In this document: one piece after another, positions 26,924-35,210 of the stretch
How positions within the stretch are numbered: position 1 is the stretch's first letter
Layout: the number at the start of each line of letters is the position of its first letter
DNA from: Clostridiales bacterium
Lineage (GTDB): Bacteria > Bacillota > Clostridia > Saccharofermentanales > Saccharofermentanaceae
Reading direction: 5' to 3'
DNA length: 64,000 nucleotides
Assembly: GCA_017527865.1 (NCBI GenBank)
Contig: JAFXPN010000011.1
Coordinates: 1-64,000, forward strand
Translations under genes and position numbers: made by a program
The notes under the pieces: model-generated
Told to the model about the DNA's origin: nothing
Databases searched by the model: none
The model's input: only the letters and a program-made list of their open reading frames with translations

Positions 26924-27999
26924 AGAAGATCTCCCCTTCCCTGTTCCGTCAGGGCATCGACGATCTTCTTTACGTCCTGGGCTTTGTCCTTATTGAGTAC
27001 CAGGAACGCGTCTTTGGTCTGGACTATTACCGTATTATTGAGACCGACCGCTGCAATAAACTTATCCTCGGCGGTATCAAAGATCACGGTATCCTTACAG
27101 CCTTCAAATCTGTAATTTCCCGCGGGCGCAGAAGCGATATTGCCGTCCGCATCCCTGTCGAATACATTGTCAAGGCTGTCCCACGAACCCACATCGTTCC
27201 ATCCGAAGTCCGCAGGTATCACGAACACGCCTTCGGCCTTCTCCATGATGCCGTAATCGACTGAGATCTTCTGAAGTCCGGGATAAGTGCCGGCGATCGC
27301 GGACTTCTCGTTGTCCGTTCTTAAGTCATCGAATATCTTCTCCATTGAAGAATACATATCGGGAAGAAGCTCCTTAAAATAATCCAGGATGACCGACACT
27401 TTCCAGATGAACATGCCGGAATTCCAGAGATATTCGCCGCTGTTCACATAACCGGTCGCTGTCGCAAGATCGGGCTTCTCAACGAACTTTTGAAGGACAC
27501 ATACCTCTTCGCCTTTATCCTCGAACTTAATATATCCGTAGCCCGTGGAAGGAAACGTCGGCTTGATGCCGACCGTGACGATCCTGCCCGTGTCCTCGGC
27601 AGTCTTCATCGCAAGGCTTAAGATGCGCTCATATTCCTTGACGTTTCCGATATGGTGATCCGCGGGGAGCACAGCCATGACTGCATCGCCGTAAAGCTTC
27701 TTCAGCGTCATCGCGGCATATATGATGCACGGGGCAGTATTCCTCTGCACGGGTTCGATCAGGATATGGTCTCTTGCAACTTCGTCGAAAAGCACCTTGT
27801 CCATCAGCTCGGCCTGCTTCTCGTTGGTCACTATGAATGTGTTTTCCCTGCCGATCACATGATCGTAATGCTTGATAGTCTCATTGATCATGACATCGTC
27901 GCCCGTCAGCCTCACAAGCTGCTTAGGTGAACTCATCCTCGATACCGGCCAGAACCTCGTTCCGCCGCCTCCCGCCATAATGACCGCCGCCTTCTGCAT
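26920..27999 (-). CDS. manC: mannose-1-phosphate guanylyltransferase
   Basis: 359 residues, single-domain form without the isomerase half. AAVIMAGGGGTRFWPVSRMSSPKQ is the nucleotidyltransferase signature loop, VLPADHHIGN the metal/nucleotide region, and FVEKPDLATATGYVNSGEYLWNSGMFIWK the family block specific to ManC/Man1P guanylyltransferases. It makes GDP-mannose from GTP and mannose-1-phosphate, the precursor for the gmd and rmd products made elsewhere in this region. GGAGGG precedes the ATG. It heads a two-gene operon with a GT4 enzyme. Confidence 0.94.
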   Translation of the reverse strand: MQKAAVIMAGGGGTRFWPVSRMSSPKQLVRLTGDDVMINETIKHYDHVIGRENTFIVTNEKQAELMDKVLFDEVARDHILIEPVQRNTAPCIIYAAMTLKKLYGDAVMAVLPADHHIGNVKEYERILSLAMKTAEDTGRIVTVGIKPTFPSTGYGYIKFEDKGEEVCVLQKFVEKPDLATATGYVNSGEYLWNSGMFIWKVSVILDYFKELLPDMYSSMEKIFDDLRTDNEKSAIAGTYPGLQKISVDYGIMEKAEGVFVIPADFGWNDVGSWDSLDNVFDRDADGNIASAPAGNYRFEGCKDTVIFDTAEDKFIAAVGLNNTVIVQTKDAFLVLNKDKAQDVKKIVDALTEQGRGDLL

Positions 28000-28017
28000 A
28001 TATACCGTCCCTCCGAA

Positions 28018-28046
28018 TTGTTATTATCTTTCTTGGATAATATAAT
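28018..28046 (+). promoter_or_regulatory. strong promoter giving a leaderless transcript for the HAD gene
   Basis: TTGTTA, 17-base spacer, perfect TATAAT. Only 8 bases separate the box from the ATG, so the mRNA should begin within about two bases of the start codon. No Shine-Dalgarno is present. Confidence 0.75.
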
Positions 28047-28054
28047 ATCACATC

Positions 28055-28855
28055 ATGAAGGAATACCGTTTTCTCGTTGCGACCGATATGGACTATACTC
28101 TGCTCCTGCCCGGGGAACCCGTGTCGGCAGAAAACAAGCGCGCGGTCAAAGCGGTTCAGGATGCGGGAGGCTGCGTCACACTCGCGACAGGCCGGACCTT
28201 CTACCTTACGGGGGCCTATGCCGCTGACCTTCATATCGAAGTCCCCCTCATAACCAGCAACGGCGCCGCTATCTCCGATCCTGTCAGTTTCCGCGATATC
28301 GAATCGACGGATCTGCCCCGCGATCTGTCAGATGAACTTACGGAACTGTTCTTTTCATGCGGCGTCAACGCAACGGCGTACAGTTCGGACGGCATCTACT
28401 TTTTCCCCGCAAGCTCCAGGCGAGGATTCATCGACGACTACAATTCAGAGGTACCTGATCCGATCAAAGTCAGAATCCTTAAAGATTCGGACCATTCATT
28501 CAATAAATACCTGCTGATAGAACCTTCACCGGACATTGTCAGCAGGCTTAAAGGATACCCGGAACTTGAGATCGTAAGTTCCGCCAAGGGATTTCTCGAT
28601 GTAATGATGAAAGGGACATCCAAAGGCATTGCATTAAAAAAGATCGCCTCGCATCTTCACATACCGGAGGGCATGGTCTTTGCCCTCGGCGATTCCGAGA
28701 ATGATCTGTCTTTACTTCGCGCAGCCGATCATTCTATAGCCATGAAGGACTCATCCATCGAGCAGTTCGCCGATTATATAGCCCCACGCTGTGAAGACGA
28801 CGGATTCGCAAAGGCAGTTTATGATTTTATCCTCCCGCTTTGCGAGCACAAGTGA
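28055..28855 (+). CDS. Cof-type HAD hydrolase (sugar/nucleotide phosphatase)
   Basis: 266 residues. Motif I is DMDYT (nucleophile D11, FLVATDMDYTLL), motif II-like TLATGRT, and motif IV GDSENDLSLL; the cap insertion between them is the type IIB found in Cof/YidA proteins. It probably removes phosphate from a sugar phosphate or flavin precursor in the cytoplasm; the substrate is not readable. It is monocistronic, convergent with the nuclease-like gene. The stop codon is the first part of a palindromic repeat. Confidence 0.9.
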   Translation: MKEYRFLVATDMDYTLLLPGEPVSAENKRAVKAVQDAGGCVTLATGRTFYLTGAYAADLHIEVPLITSNGAAISDPVSFRDIESTDLPRDLSDELTELFFSCGVNATAYSSDGIYFFPASSRRGFIDDYNSEVPDPIKVRILKDSDHSFNKYLLIEPSPDIVSRLKGYPELEIVSSAKGFLDVMMKGTSKGIALKKIASHLHIPEGMVFALGDSENDLSLLRAADHSIAMKDSSIEQFADYIAPRCEDDGFAKAVYDFILPLCEHK

Positions 28856-28899
28856 CACGACTTGCTACTTTACCTCGCTTAAAGTAGGTGCTTGTGTCA
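28853..28899. repeat. palindromic repeat A (TGACAC...GTGTCA)
   Basis: Outer arms TGACAC / GTGTCA and inner arms CTACTTTA / TAAAGTAG enclose a CCTCGCT loop. It contains the TGA stop of the HAD gene. There is no T-run on either side, so it is not a normal terminator. Its right half (AAAGTAGGTGCTTGTGTCA) resembles the repeat at 28944-28961. Confidence 0.75.
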
Positions 28900-28918
28900 A
28901 AATCAGCCGTATATTGAC

Positions 28919-29743
28919 TCAGATAGCGACATCAAACGGGGCGAAGTAGGGGTTTGTGTCACTTGAACCTTTCTTTACCACATATTGTCTTGCCATCGCG
29001 TCAGCCATAACTCCTATGATCCGCTTCATTGTAAGGTGGTCAGGTCTATAGCTTTCGTCTCCGGATATAAAAGCTATATCTCTGTTGGGATAGAGTCCGG
29101 CATTAAAATACTGCTGTATCTTCCACGCGTTGTTCTTGCAATACTTAAAATTATCAAGACCGCCTAAGGCTTCCAAAAAACTGCATCTGTTGTATTCGGG
29201 AAAATGAAGTGAGAAATCCGGATAAAGCGTCAGATCCGGTCTGATCACAACCCCTGACTCGTATTTATATTCAATGCCAATACCTTCCAGAAGCTCCGCA
29301 ACATCAGACTCGAAAATCGATCTCATAATGATCGAATTATGCTTCACGGGATTCCTGATCTCATAGGTATTCTCATTGTTGCGGCCTGCTTTCCACATCG
29401 ATGAATTAAACCGATTATCACGATTGGGCACGATATAATAATCTGAAGAAACAGTTTCCAGCGAACCCGTATAATCCGATTTCCAATTATTCTTAAGCGC
29501 CTTCAACTGATCAGTCAATCGAGTTCTTAATACGGCTATATCGTAATAAAGTGACCATTGAGGATTTGCTTCCGATATTCTGGTCCTGCGCTTCTTGCCC
29601 GTGGCGGGATCAACAGAAACGATCGCGATAACAAGCTCTCCTCCCATATGATTGAATGAGACCGGAGGAAGCTTTTCCAGTTCTGATTTAAGATAGATGT
29701 ATCTGCCTATGTAGAATTCCTTTGATATTATTCCCTGTTCCAT
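28919..29743 (-). CDS. orphan PD-(D/E)XK nuclease-fold protein flanked by inverted repeats
   Basis: 274 residues, soluble. The C-terminal half shows a nuclease-like core: E145 in RSIFESDVAELL, then a short strand-turn, LYPDFSLHF (P175-D176), CSFLEALGG (E191) and a following helix AWKIQQYF whose K208 may be the migrated catalytic Lys. I see this layout in small Firmicutes proteins of unknown function. The N-terminal 130 residues are helical and Lys/Arg-rich. Residues 260-274 are encoded by a palindromic repeat. Start has no ribosome site but a leaderless-type promoter. It interrupts an otherwise polysaccharide-related region; GTGTCA repeats on both sides suggest acquisition as a unit. Function unknown. 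Confidence 0.6.
   Translation of the reverse strand: MEQGIISKEFYIGRYIYLKSELEKLPPVSFNHMGGELVIAIVSVDPATGKKRRTRISEANPQWSLYYDIAVLRTRLTDQLKALKNNWKSDYTGSLETVSSDYYIVPNRDNRFNSSMWKAGRNNENTYEIRNPVKHNSIIMRSIFESDVAELLEGIGIEYKYESGVVIRPDLTLYPDFSLHFPEYNRCSFLEALGGLDNFKYCKNNAWKIQQYFNAGLYPNRDIAFISGDESYRPDHLTMKRIIGVMADAMARQYVVKKGSSDTNPYFAPFDVAI
28928..28960. repeat. palindromic repeat B, inside the nuclease 3' end
   Basis: GACATCAAAC and GTTTGTGTC pair with a one-base bulge around a 14-base loop. GGGTTTGTGTC (28950-28960) is the exact reverse complement of GACACAAACCC at 29825-29835, so the gene core lies between 11-base terminal inverted repeats. Confidence 0.75.
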
Positions 29744-29749
29744 GAATCT

Positions 29750-29778
29750 ACGATAGCACCGGATCTTGGCAGTTACAA
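29750..29778 (-). promoter_or_regulatory. promoter of the nuclease-like gene, leaderless spacing
   Basis: On the minus strand TTGTAA, 17-base spacer, TATCGT with an extended TG-C, then 6 bases, then ATG. No ribosome binding site is present. Confidence 0.6.
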
Positions 29779-29824
29779 CAACAGATCTTTCCCGTTTTTT
29801 GGGCAGATTAATGGGACACTCGAC

Positions 29825-29885
29825 GACACAAACCCAATAATAACGGCGGTTCTGAGCTTTAATGCATATGTGTCAACTAGGGTTT
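29825..29885. repeat. right-hand inverted-repeat cluster of the nuclease unit
   Basis: GACACAAACCC (29825-29835) mirrors the left repeat exactly; TGTGTCA (29869-29875) and AGGGTTT (29879-29885) are further copies of the same short words in inverted order. A hairpin TCCGAC / GTCGGA follows at 29897-29921 next to the stop of the sulfatase fusion. Confidence 0.6.
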
Positions 29886-29924
29886 AACAAGCAGATTCCG
29901 ACACACAGAAACACAGTCGGATGA

Positions 29925-32555
29925 TCATGCATCTTCATAAAGATGCCAGTTCCCGCTGTCATAGATATCATCCGAGACGGTTACCCAGCGTTCTTCGGGA
30001 TCGATAAACTGCGTCTCATCCTTGTCAACGATATCAAAGTTATCGGATACATATATCAGCTGTTCCGATCCGTCATTTAACGTTATCGGATTACCGGTAT
30101 ATGGATTCACGGGATCGGACACCAGTCCCATGAGCGCGAGCGCGGGAGTATCCGCATTTGTCATGAAATCCCGGTTTACGGTAAATCCGGAACTGCCGAA
30201 GTCCTTCACCAACAGGACGGGGTTAAACAGCTCCGCATCTATGTCGATCCCGGGTACGAGAAGATCCTCGAACTGGCCTAAGCGGTTTCCGTGATCGGCC
30301 ACGATTATTATCCTGGTATTATCATAAACACCGCAGGCGCGCAGATCATCGAACCATCTGCCGAGCGCCATGCAGGCCGCCATGCTGCATTCGTAATGCA
30401 TATAGCAACGGTAATCCTCATTCATGTTCATCGTAACGCCGTTTACCGTGAAACGGTCCTGATGATCACGGTCGTACTCTGTATTATCGACATAGATCTG
30501 AGGCATGTATTCGGGTTCGGACAGCAGGCATATCTCGTGAGTGGTCTCATTGGAGAACATAAAGAAATTATCCTCCGCGCTGTCCGTGATATCGACTATT
30601 TCCGGGAGCGCATCCAGAACAAGGTATTCGGATATATAGTCCTCATAGATGCCGATGTCGCGGTGCGCTTCGGCTACTCCGACATAACTGCTGTCGACAT
30701 AACCTTCAAAGAACAGGTTCATGCAGTTGTACGACCCTTCGGCATAGAGCCGCCTCTGAAAAAGATACGGGGACGCCTTCATGATCCCGTAACAGAACAG
30801 ATTTCTGTTAAGCCTTAATTCGGTCTCTTCACCGGCATTTGCGAGAAGTCCGCTCCTGTCATTGAAAGCTCCCGACATGCGAAAAGCATTGACCCCTTCC
30901 ATTCCGTCATAGATACTTACATCCGAATACCATGAGTAGTTCGCAAGCGACGGATCCCCGACAAATACATTCCATCCGTTCTGTGCAAATACCGACGGCA
31001 GCACACGGAGCGATTCATTATGCTTATCGACCAGAAGTTCATCGGATCTTGCATTTATCCTCGCGGGAGTGTAATCATAGCCGCCGAATACGGAAGGAGC
31101 GCCGAACTTGGTCCTGCCGCCGAATGAGATTGTATTGGGATAATACGTAAACCCGTCAAACTGCGAAGCAACTTCCGGGCTCTCGTTAAAGATATACGGT
31201 ATATATGCACCTATCATCCTGTCCATCATGATGACGACAACATTTTTGCCGCCCGTTGACAGTGTTACCGATATGTCGGATCCGTCCGGGATCTGCACGG
31301 CGATACGGACTGTCGGATCGGAAAGGACAGTCGATACATTCTTTACGCTGAAGAATCCTGTTGCCACGATCAGTATGACGATGAACAGCTTCATCTGCTT
31401 TTTGAATCTTATCGTCAGCAGCACGGCGGCCGCCAGGATCAGGATATTGACAGCCGTATTTATGACCGTCTCATTGCGCAGATATATGAGCGGCATCTCA
31501 TAGATCAGCTTATTTGATATCAGTCCGAAGTTCTTGTTGAAAAAGATGTAGTTTACGGCTCCGGTCACGGCAAGGCCCGGAAACAGCAAAGTCATATATT
31601 TTCCTGCCGTGTCACTTAACAGATATACGAACAGAGGGATCCATATAAGGAACGCTCCCGCTGCGGCCGCCAGGCTCGGAATGAGATACGCGGCCGGATT
31701 ATAGGGATTCGATATATATGTGTTGATAAGCTCAGACGGATTCTGGACCAGTATGTCCGAGGGGATAAAAAGCCCCGTAAGGACTGTGAGGGCGGCGCAT
31801 GAGACGATGACAACGGACATATCCGACTTGCCGCGCGCCTTCTTTTCCGGCTCTGCGCGGGAAGTTCCTCGCTTAAGCTTTCCGATAAGCTGAACGGCTA
31901 TGTTCTTCAGCAAAGAGAAGATGTTGTTGAGGGTCCAGTAGAACACCAGTCCGGAAGGAGAATCATACAGCAGGACAAGGAATACCAGCGCGATCGCTAT
32001 GAGCTTGATCTTATTCTTGACATCGCCTTTTGGGGAATACACAAGCCCCGAGAAGATATTGATCAATGTCATGAGTACCGGCAGGAGATTGATGCAGATC
32101 CCTCCTATATCCAACAAGCCGTCCGGAATGCCCAGATCAGCTACAGGCCCCAGTGAATGACCGTGAAGGATCGTTAGATTCGACAGGAAACTGTATGCCG
32201 CTATGAAGAAAGGGATCTGGAGAAACAGTGACAGCGATTCCTTGAAGACATCCGAAGACCTGTAATGCTTCTCGCGGTAATATGCCTGAAGCATCATCAC
32301 CCGTTCGTCGCCTTTAAACGCCGCTTTGATCTTTTGGACACAAGGCGCCATCATCTCCTTTTTCTCATGCTGCTCTTTCTCGAGTTTGTCCGCGCGGAAG
32401 TACAGCGGCAGCAGAAGGAGGTTGACGGCAAGGCTCATGCAGAAGATAGAAAGGCCTATGTTGTCCGTCTTAAGGTATGCGTAAAAACAGATGGATTCCA
32501 GGAGGAGCTTCAGCGGTTCGACAACAAGATAAAACAGGACGCTCAGAAAAGTCAT
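29925..32555 (-). CDS. YidC/Oxa1-domain protein fused to an LtaS-like sulfatase domain
   Basis: 876 residues. Residues 1-225 are YidC-like: a first helix, IGLSIFCMSLAVNLLLLPLYF, the helical hairpin with MMLQAYYREKHY, LSLFLQIPFFIAAYSFLSN and DSPSGLVFYWTLNNIFSLLKN. The groove Arg found in insertases is N45 here. Extra membrane helices (about 245-405) lead to an extracytoplasmic alkaline-phosphatase/sulfatase domain (about 435-870) with D445 (VVVIMMDRM), T482 (ISFGGRTKFGAPSVFGGY) and IIIVADHGNR as likely metal ligands and nucleophile. It may add or transfer phospho-groups on a surface polymer. Last gene of the nine-gene operon, overlapping the GT4 stop (ATGA). Confidence 0.75.
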   Translation of the reverse strand: MTFLSVLFYLVVEPLKLLLESICFYAYLKTDNIGLSIFCMSLAVNLLLLPLYFRADKLEKEQHEKKEMMAPCVQKIKAAFKGDERVMMLQAYYREKHYRSSDVFKESLSLFLQIPFFIAAYSFLSNLTILHGHSLGPVADLGIPDGLLDIGGICINLLPVLMTLINIFSGLVYSPKGDVKNKIKLIAIALVFLVLLYDSPSGLVFYWTLNNIFSLLKNIAVQLIGKLKRGTSRAEPEKKARGKSDMSVVIVSCAALTVLTGLFIPSDILVQNPSELINTYISNPYNPAAYLIPSLAAAAGAFLIWIPLFVYLLSDTAGKYMTLLFPGLAVTGAVNYIFFNKNFGLISNKLIYEMPLIYLRNETVINTAVNILILAAAVLLTIRFKKQMKLFIVILIVATGFFSVKNVSTVLSDPTVRIAVQIPDGSDISVTLSTGGKNVVVIMMDRMIGAYIPYIFNESPEVASQFDGFTYYPNTISFGGRTKFGAPSVFGGYDYTPARINARSDELLVDKHNESLRVLPSVFAQNGWNVFVGDPSLANYSWYSDVSIYDGMEGVNAFRMSGAFNDRSGLLANAGEETELRLNRNLFCYGIMKASPYLFQRRLYAEGSYNCMNLFFEGYVDSSYVGVAEAHRDIGIYEDYISEYLVLDALPEIVDITDSAEDNFFMFSNETTHEICLLSEPEYMPQIYVDNTEYDRDHQDRFTVNGVTMNMNEDYRCYMHYECSMAACMALGRWFDDLRACGVYDNTRIIIVADHGNRLGQFEDLLVPGIDIDAELFNPVLLVKDFGSSGFTVNRDFMTNADTPALALMGLVSDPVNPYTGNPITLNDGSEQLIYVSDNFDIVDKDETQFIDPEERWVTVSDDIYDSGNWHLYEDA

Positions 32556-33763
32556 CAGCTCTCCTTACTGATCACCTCACGGATAAGCCTGTCATATCCC
32601 TCGCATATCTTATCCCATGAATAGTCGTTATCGACATAGACGACACCGTTTGCACCCATCTTATCAGCCTCTTCGGGATGGACGAGAAGATAGTCGACAC
32701 AGCCTTCGAATTCCAGGAACCCGGAATAATACAGTCCCGCATTTGATCTCAATGCATGGCCTTTGAGGACGGGACAGTCGGCAGACACCAGCACGGGCCT
32801 GTTCATCTTCATCGCCTCGAGGACCACGATCGACAGACTCTCGAATTTGGACGGAAGCACGAGGAACTTACAGGCCGCAAGACCGGAAAACTTGTCTTCC
32901 TCCGATACAAATCCGAGCGACACTATATCATCGCGCTTCGGGATCTCTATCACAGGCTTGCCCATCAGCACGAGCTTCAGTCCGGAATTCGGATGTCTCT
33001 TCTTGTACTCGGTAAAATACCTGAACAGCTCCGGGCAGCACTTATTCTCATCGATGCGCCCGACATAGAGCATGAAATCATCAAGCTTATATTTCTGCTT
33101 AAACGCTTCCCCGTCGATCCCGGAAGGCAGCTCCACGCCGACTCCTCCCTTGCCGCCGTTATCGGGCTTGTTAAGAGAATCCGCGAAAAGCTTGTTGGTC
33201 AGTTCCTTCTCCTCCACGGTATTGTAATAAAAGGCCGCCGGCAAAGTAAACATCTTCTCGAATATCCCGAGATGGATGGGCGTCTCCTCATGAGCCGTAG
33301 GGATAAAAATTGCTTTGTCCGATACAACGGGAAGACCGAAGTAAGTCGTGTAATAAAGATAACAGACGAATATGAAGACATCGTATTCGCCGCGGATCTG
33401 TTCCAGACGCTTCGGGAGATCCGGGCAGCAGGGGCCCTGTTTCTCCATCCAGTCCTCCTCCTTTTCGCGGGAAAGGGGTGTGCGCGAAGCCGCGGCGCCA
33501 AGCACCTTCTCGGAAAGCTTATTAAATGAAGCGGGATCGCGCTCACGGGTGTTCGCGATGCGCTCAACTTTTACGCCGTTAAGATCGGATACTCCGGGTT
33601 CATATTCATTCTTCCATGTGGTGTAATCCACGGCGCATGTGGTAAGGCACGATACCTCATACCCGGGCAGCTTCGCCAGATGTTCCGCGACCTCGCGGGT
33701 ATAAGCCTCTGCGCCTCCGTTGACCTCGAGCCCGTATCTTTGAACTACAAAGCAGACTTTCAC
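32555..33763 (-). CDS. GT4 family glycosyltransferase
   Basis: 402 residues, GT-B fold. KVCFVVQRYGLEVNGGAEAYTREVAEHL is the acceptor-side Gly-rich loop of GT4 enzymes similar to those building rhamnan or mannan O-polysaccharides; FMLYVGRIDENKCCPELFRYF and LVLPSKFESLSIVVLEAMKMNRPVLVSADC give the sugar-nucleotide side with the EX7E pair (E in FESLS, E in LEAM). It probably uses GDP-D-rhamnose or GDP-mannose (inference from operon partners). Stop and start overlaps of 1-4 bases on both sides show tight coupling. Confidence 0.9.
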   Translation of the reverse strand: MKVCFVVQRYGLEVNGGAEAYTREVAEHLAKLPGYEVSCLTTCAVDYTTWKNEYEPGVSDLNGVKVERIANTRERDPASFNKLSEKVLGAAASRTPLSREKEEDWMEKQGPCCPDLPKRLEQIRGEYDVFIFVCYLYYTTYFGLPVVSDKAIFIPTAHEETPIHLGIFEKMFTLPAAFYYNTVEEKELTNKLFADSLNKPDNGGKGGVGVELPSGIDGEAFKQKYKLDDFMLYVGRIDENKCCPELFRYFTEYKKRHPNSGLKLVLMGKPVIEIPKRDDIVSLGFVSEEDKFSGLAACKFLVLPSKFESLSIVVLEAMKMNRPVLVSADCPVLKGHALRSNAGLYYSGFLEFEGCVDYLLVHPEEADKMGANGVVYVDNDYSWDKICEGYDRLIREVISKES

Positions 33764-34857
33764 TTCAATGCCTCCCGGAACTCATTAAATCCATCCATGA
33801 ATATCTTCGAGACATTCTCATAAGAAAAATACTTAAGTCTCTCATCCTGTTCTTCTATGATCTTTGAACGCAGTTCCTTATTAAAGAGGACCTCATGCAG
33901 CGCCTGTCCCATCAGCGCGGGATCCTTGGAGTGAAGAAGGATGCCCGTTCCTCCCAGAGTCTCGGGCATGGCGCATGAGTCGAATGCTATCACCGGGATC
34001 TTAAAATACATCGCCTCGATCAGGGGCACACAGAAGCCTTCATGCTCCGACAGCTGCACGAATGCATCCGCCGAACGGTAATATGCAAGGATCTGCGGGA
34101 ACGTGATATGTCCCGTAAATACGATGTCATCAAGTCCCAGCTTCTTTGCATAGAGCCTCAGACGCGCTGTGTATTTTTCCATGCCCTGAGTCGAGCCGGC
34201 AAGGATCAGCCGGACAGGTTCCTTATACATCTGACGGTATGCGTAGAGCATGGTCATGATATCCTCGGGCTTTTTATTGGGCGCGATCCTTCCGACAAAA
34301 AGGATGTTCTTTATCTCATGGTCATTGATGGCCGCTTCGCCGCCCATCTGCTCCAGAAGTTCCCTGTCCGGAGCCTTTGCATAATCTTCGAACGGGACCA
34401 ATATGGGACACACCTTCATGGGGCACGAGTACCCGTAGGACTTGAGCTGTTCCATGTTAAAGGCGGAATCGTTTATCCCCGCGTCGAAAGTATCCTTCAG
34501 TGACCTGGCTTCTTCTATGCCCTGGGCGCACAGCTTCGCCGCCTGTCCCGAATAAGGTACAAAGAAATCGGGCGGCGTCATGTTGTGATAGATAACGATC
34601 TTCTTACAGGGCAGATCCCTGATCTTCTCATTGAGCACGGTGCCGGTCGACAGGTGATAGAGCATAAGGTCGCCCTTCCTTATCTTCGGCAGGACATGAT
34701 ACGGCTTGATCGTCTTGCTTATGAACTTGGGATCCAGATGCTCCGCATATACAACGGACCTGATGCCGTTATCCTTAAGAAGCTTCTGTATCGCAAGGGT
34801 ATCGTTGCTTACCGCGTCTCCCCTCGACAAAGTTGTAAGAACCTGGAATATCCTCAT
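33760..34857 (-). CDS. GT4 family glycosyltransferase (polymer-elongation type)
   Basis: 365 residues, GT-B. RIFQVLTTLSRGDAVSNDTLAIQKLL replaces the Gly-rich loop in a way seen in WbdA-like and other polysaccharide elongation enzymes; ILFVGRIAPNKKPEDIMTMLYAYR and SADAFVQLSEHEGFCVPLIEAMYFKIPVIAFDSCAMPETLG supply the nucleotide-sugar site with EHEGF...E. Likely extends the D-rhamnose or mannose backbone in the cytoplasm before ABC export. Overlaps the coiled-coil gene upstream and the second GT4 gene downstream by 4 bases each. Confidence 0.88.
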   Translation of the reverse strand: MRIFQVLTTLSRGDAVSNDTLAIQKLLKDNGIRSVVYAEHLDPKFISKTIKPYHVLPKIRKGDLMLYHLSTGTVLNEKIRDLPCKKIVIYHNMTPPDFFVPYSGQAAKLCAQGIEEARSLKDTFDAGINDSAFNMEQLKSYGYSCPMKVCPILVPFEDYAKAPDRELLEQMGGEAAINDHEIKNILFVGRIAPNKKPEDIMTMLYAYRQMYKEPVRLILAGSTQGMEKYTARLRLYAKKLGLDDIVFTGHITFPQILAYYRSADAFVQLSEHEGFCVPLIEAMYFKIPVIAFDSCAMPETLGGTGILLHSKDPALMGQALHEVLFNKELRSKIIEEQDERLKYFSYENVSKIFMDGFNEFREALK

Positions 34858-35210
34858 TGTTCAAGCTCATCCAATCTGTCCTGAAGCGCGTTGATCCGCT
34901 CAAAAAGATCCTGCTTCACTTTCTCCTGCTCCCGGAACTCCTTCAGCACGGTGAGGATCTTATCGTTGATATCGTTCTGCGCATAGACACAGGGGTTGTA
35001 GTAGAAACCGTAGAAGAAGCCGCCGAGTTTCTTCGCGACGGAAGTGTACTGCGGGACCACTTTCTTATTCTCTTCTATCAAAGCAATGGTGCGCGACACT
35101 TCATCCTCCATGGAAAGCCCCATGAGAACGGATACATCCTCGAACCTGACCGGAAGTTCTACCCGGCCTTCGGCAGAAGGAATTGCAGCGAACATCTCAC
35201 GTGCCGTCAT
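34854..35210 (-). CDS. small coiled-coil protein of the polysaccharide operon
   Basis: 118 residues, no signal peptide. An N-terminal region with PVRFEDVSVLMGLSMEDEVSRTI, a middle KKLGGFFYGFYYNPCVYAQNDIN segment, and a C-terminal heptad-rich coil (LKEFREQEKVKQDLFERINALQDRLDELEQ). The aromatic patch plus coil also appears in the next upstream gene, so the pair are probably related. Similar segments are found fused to methyltransferases or glycosyltransferases in other polysaccharide loci (memory, not searched). Here they stand alone; an amphipathic membrane-docking or chain-length-measuring scaffold is conceivable. ATGA overlaps on both ends. Confidence 0.6.
   Translation of the reverse strand: MTAREMFAAIPSAEGRVELPVRFEDVSVLMGLSMEDEVSRTIALIEENKKVVPQYTSVAKKLGGFFYGFYYNPCVYAQNDINDKILTVLKEFREQEKVKQDLFERINALQDRLDELEQ

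Noticed and set aside
28853..28899. Intrinsic terminator between the HAD and nuclease-like genes
   Set aside because: The stem is good, but no T-run follows on either strand and it matches other nearby repeats, so it is listed as a repeat.
29925..32555. Ordinary YidC membrane insertase
   Set aside because: Length, sulfatase domain, missing groove Arg and operon context do not fit the housekeeping protein.
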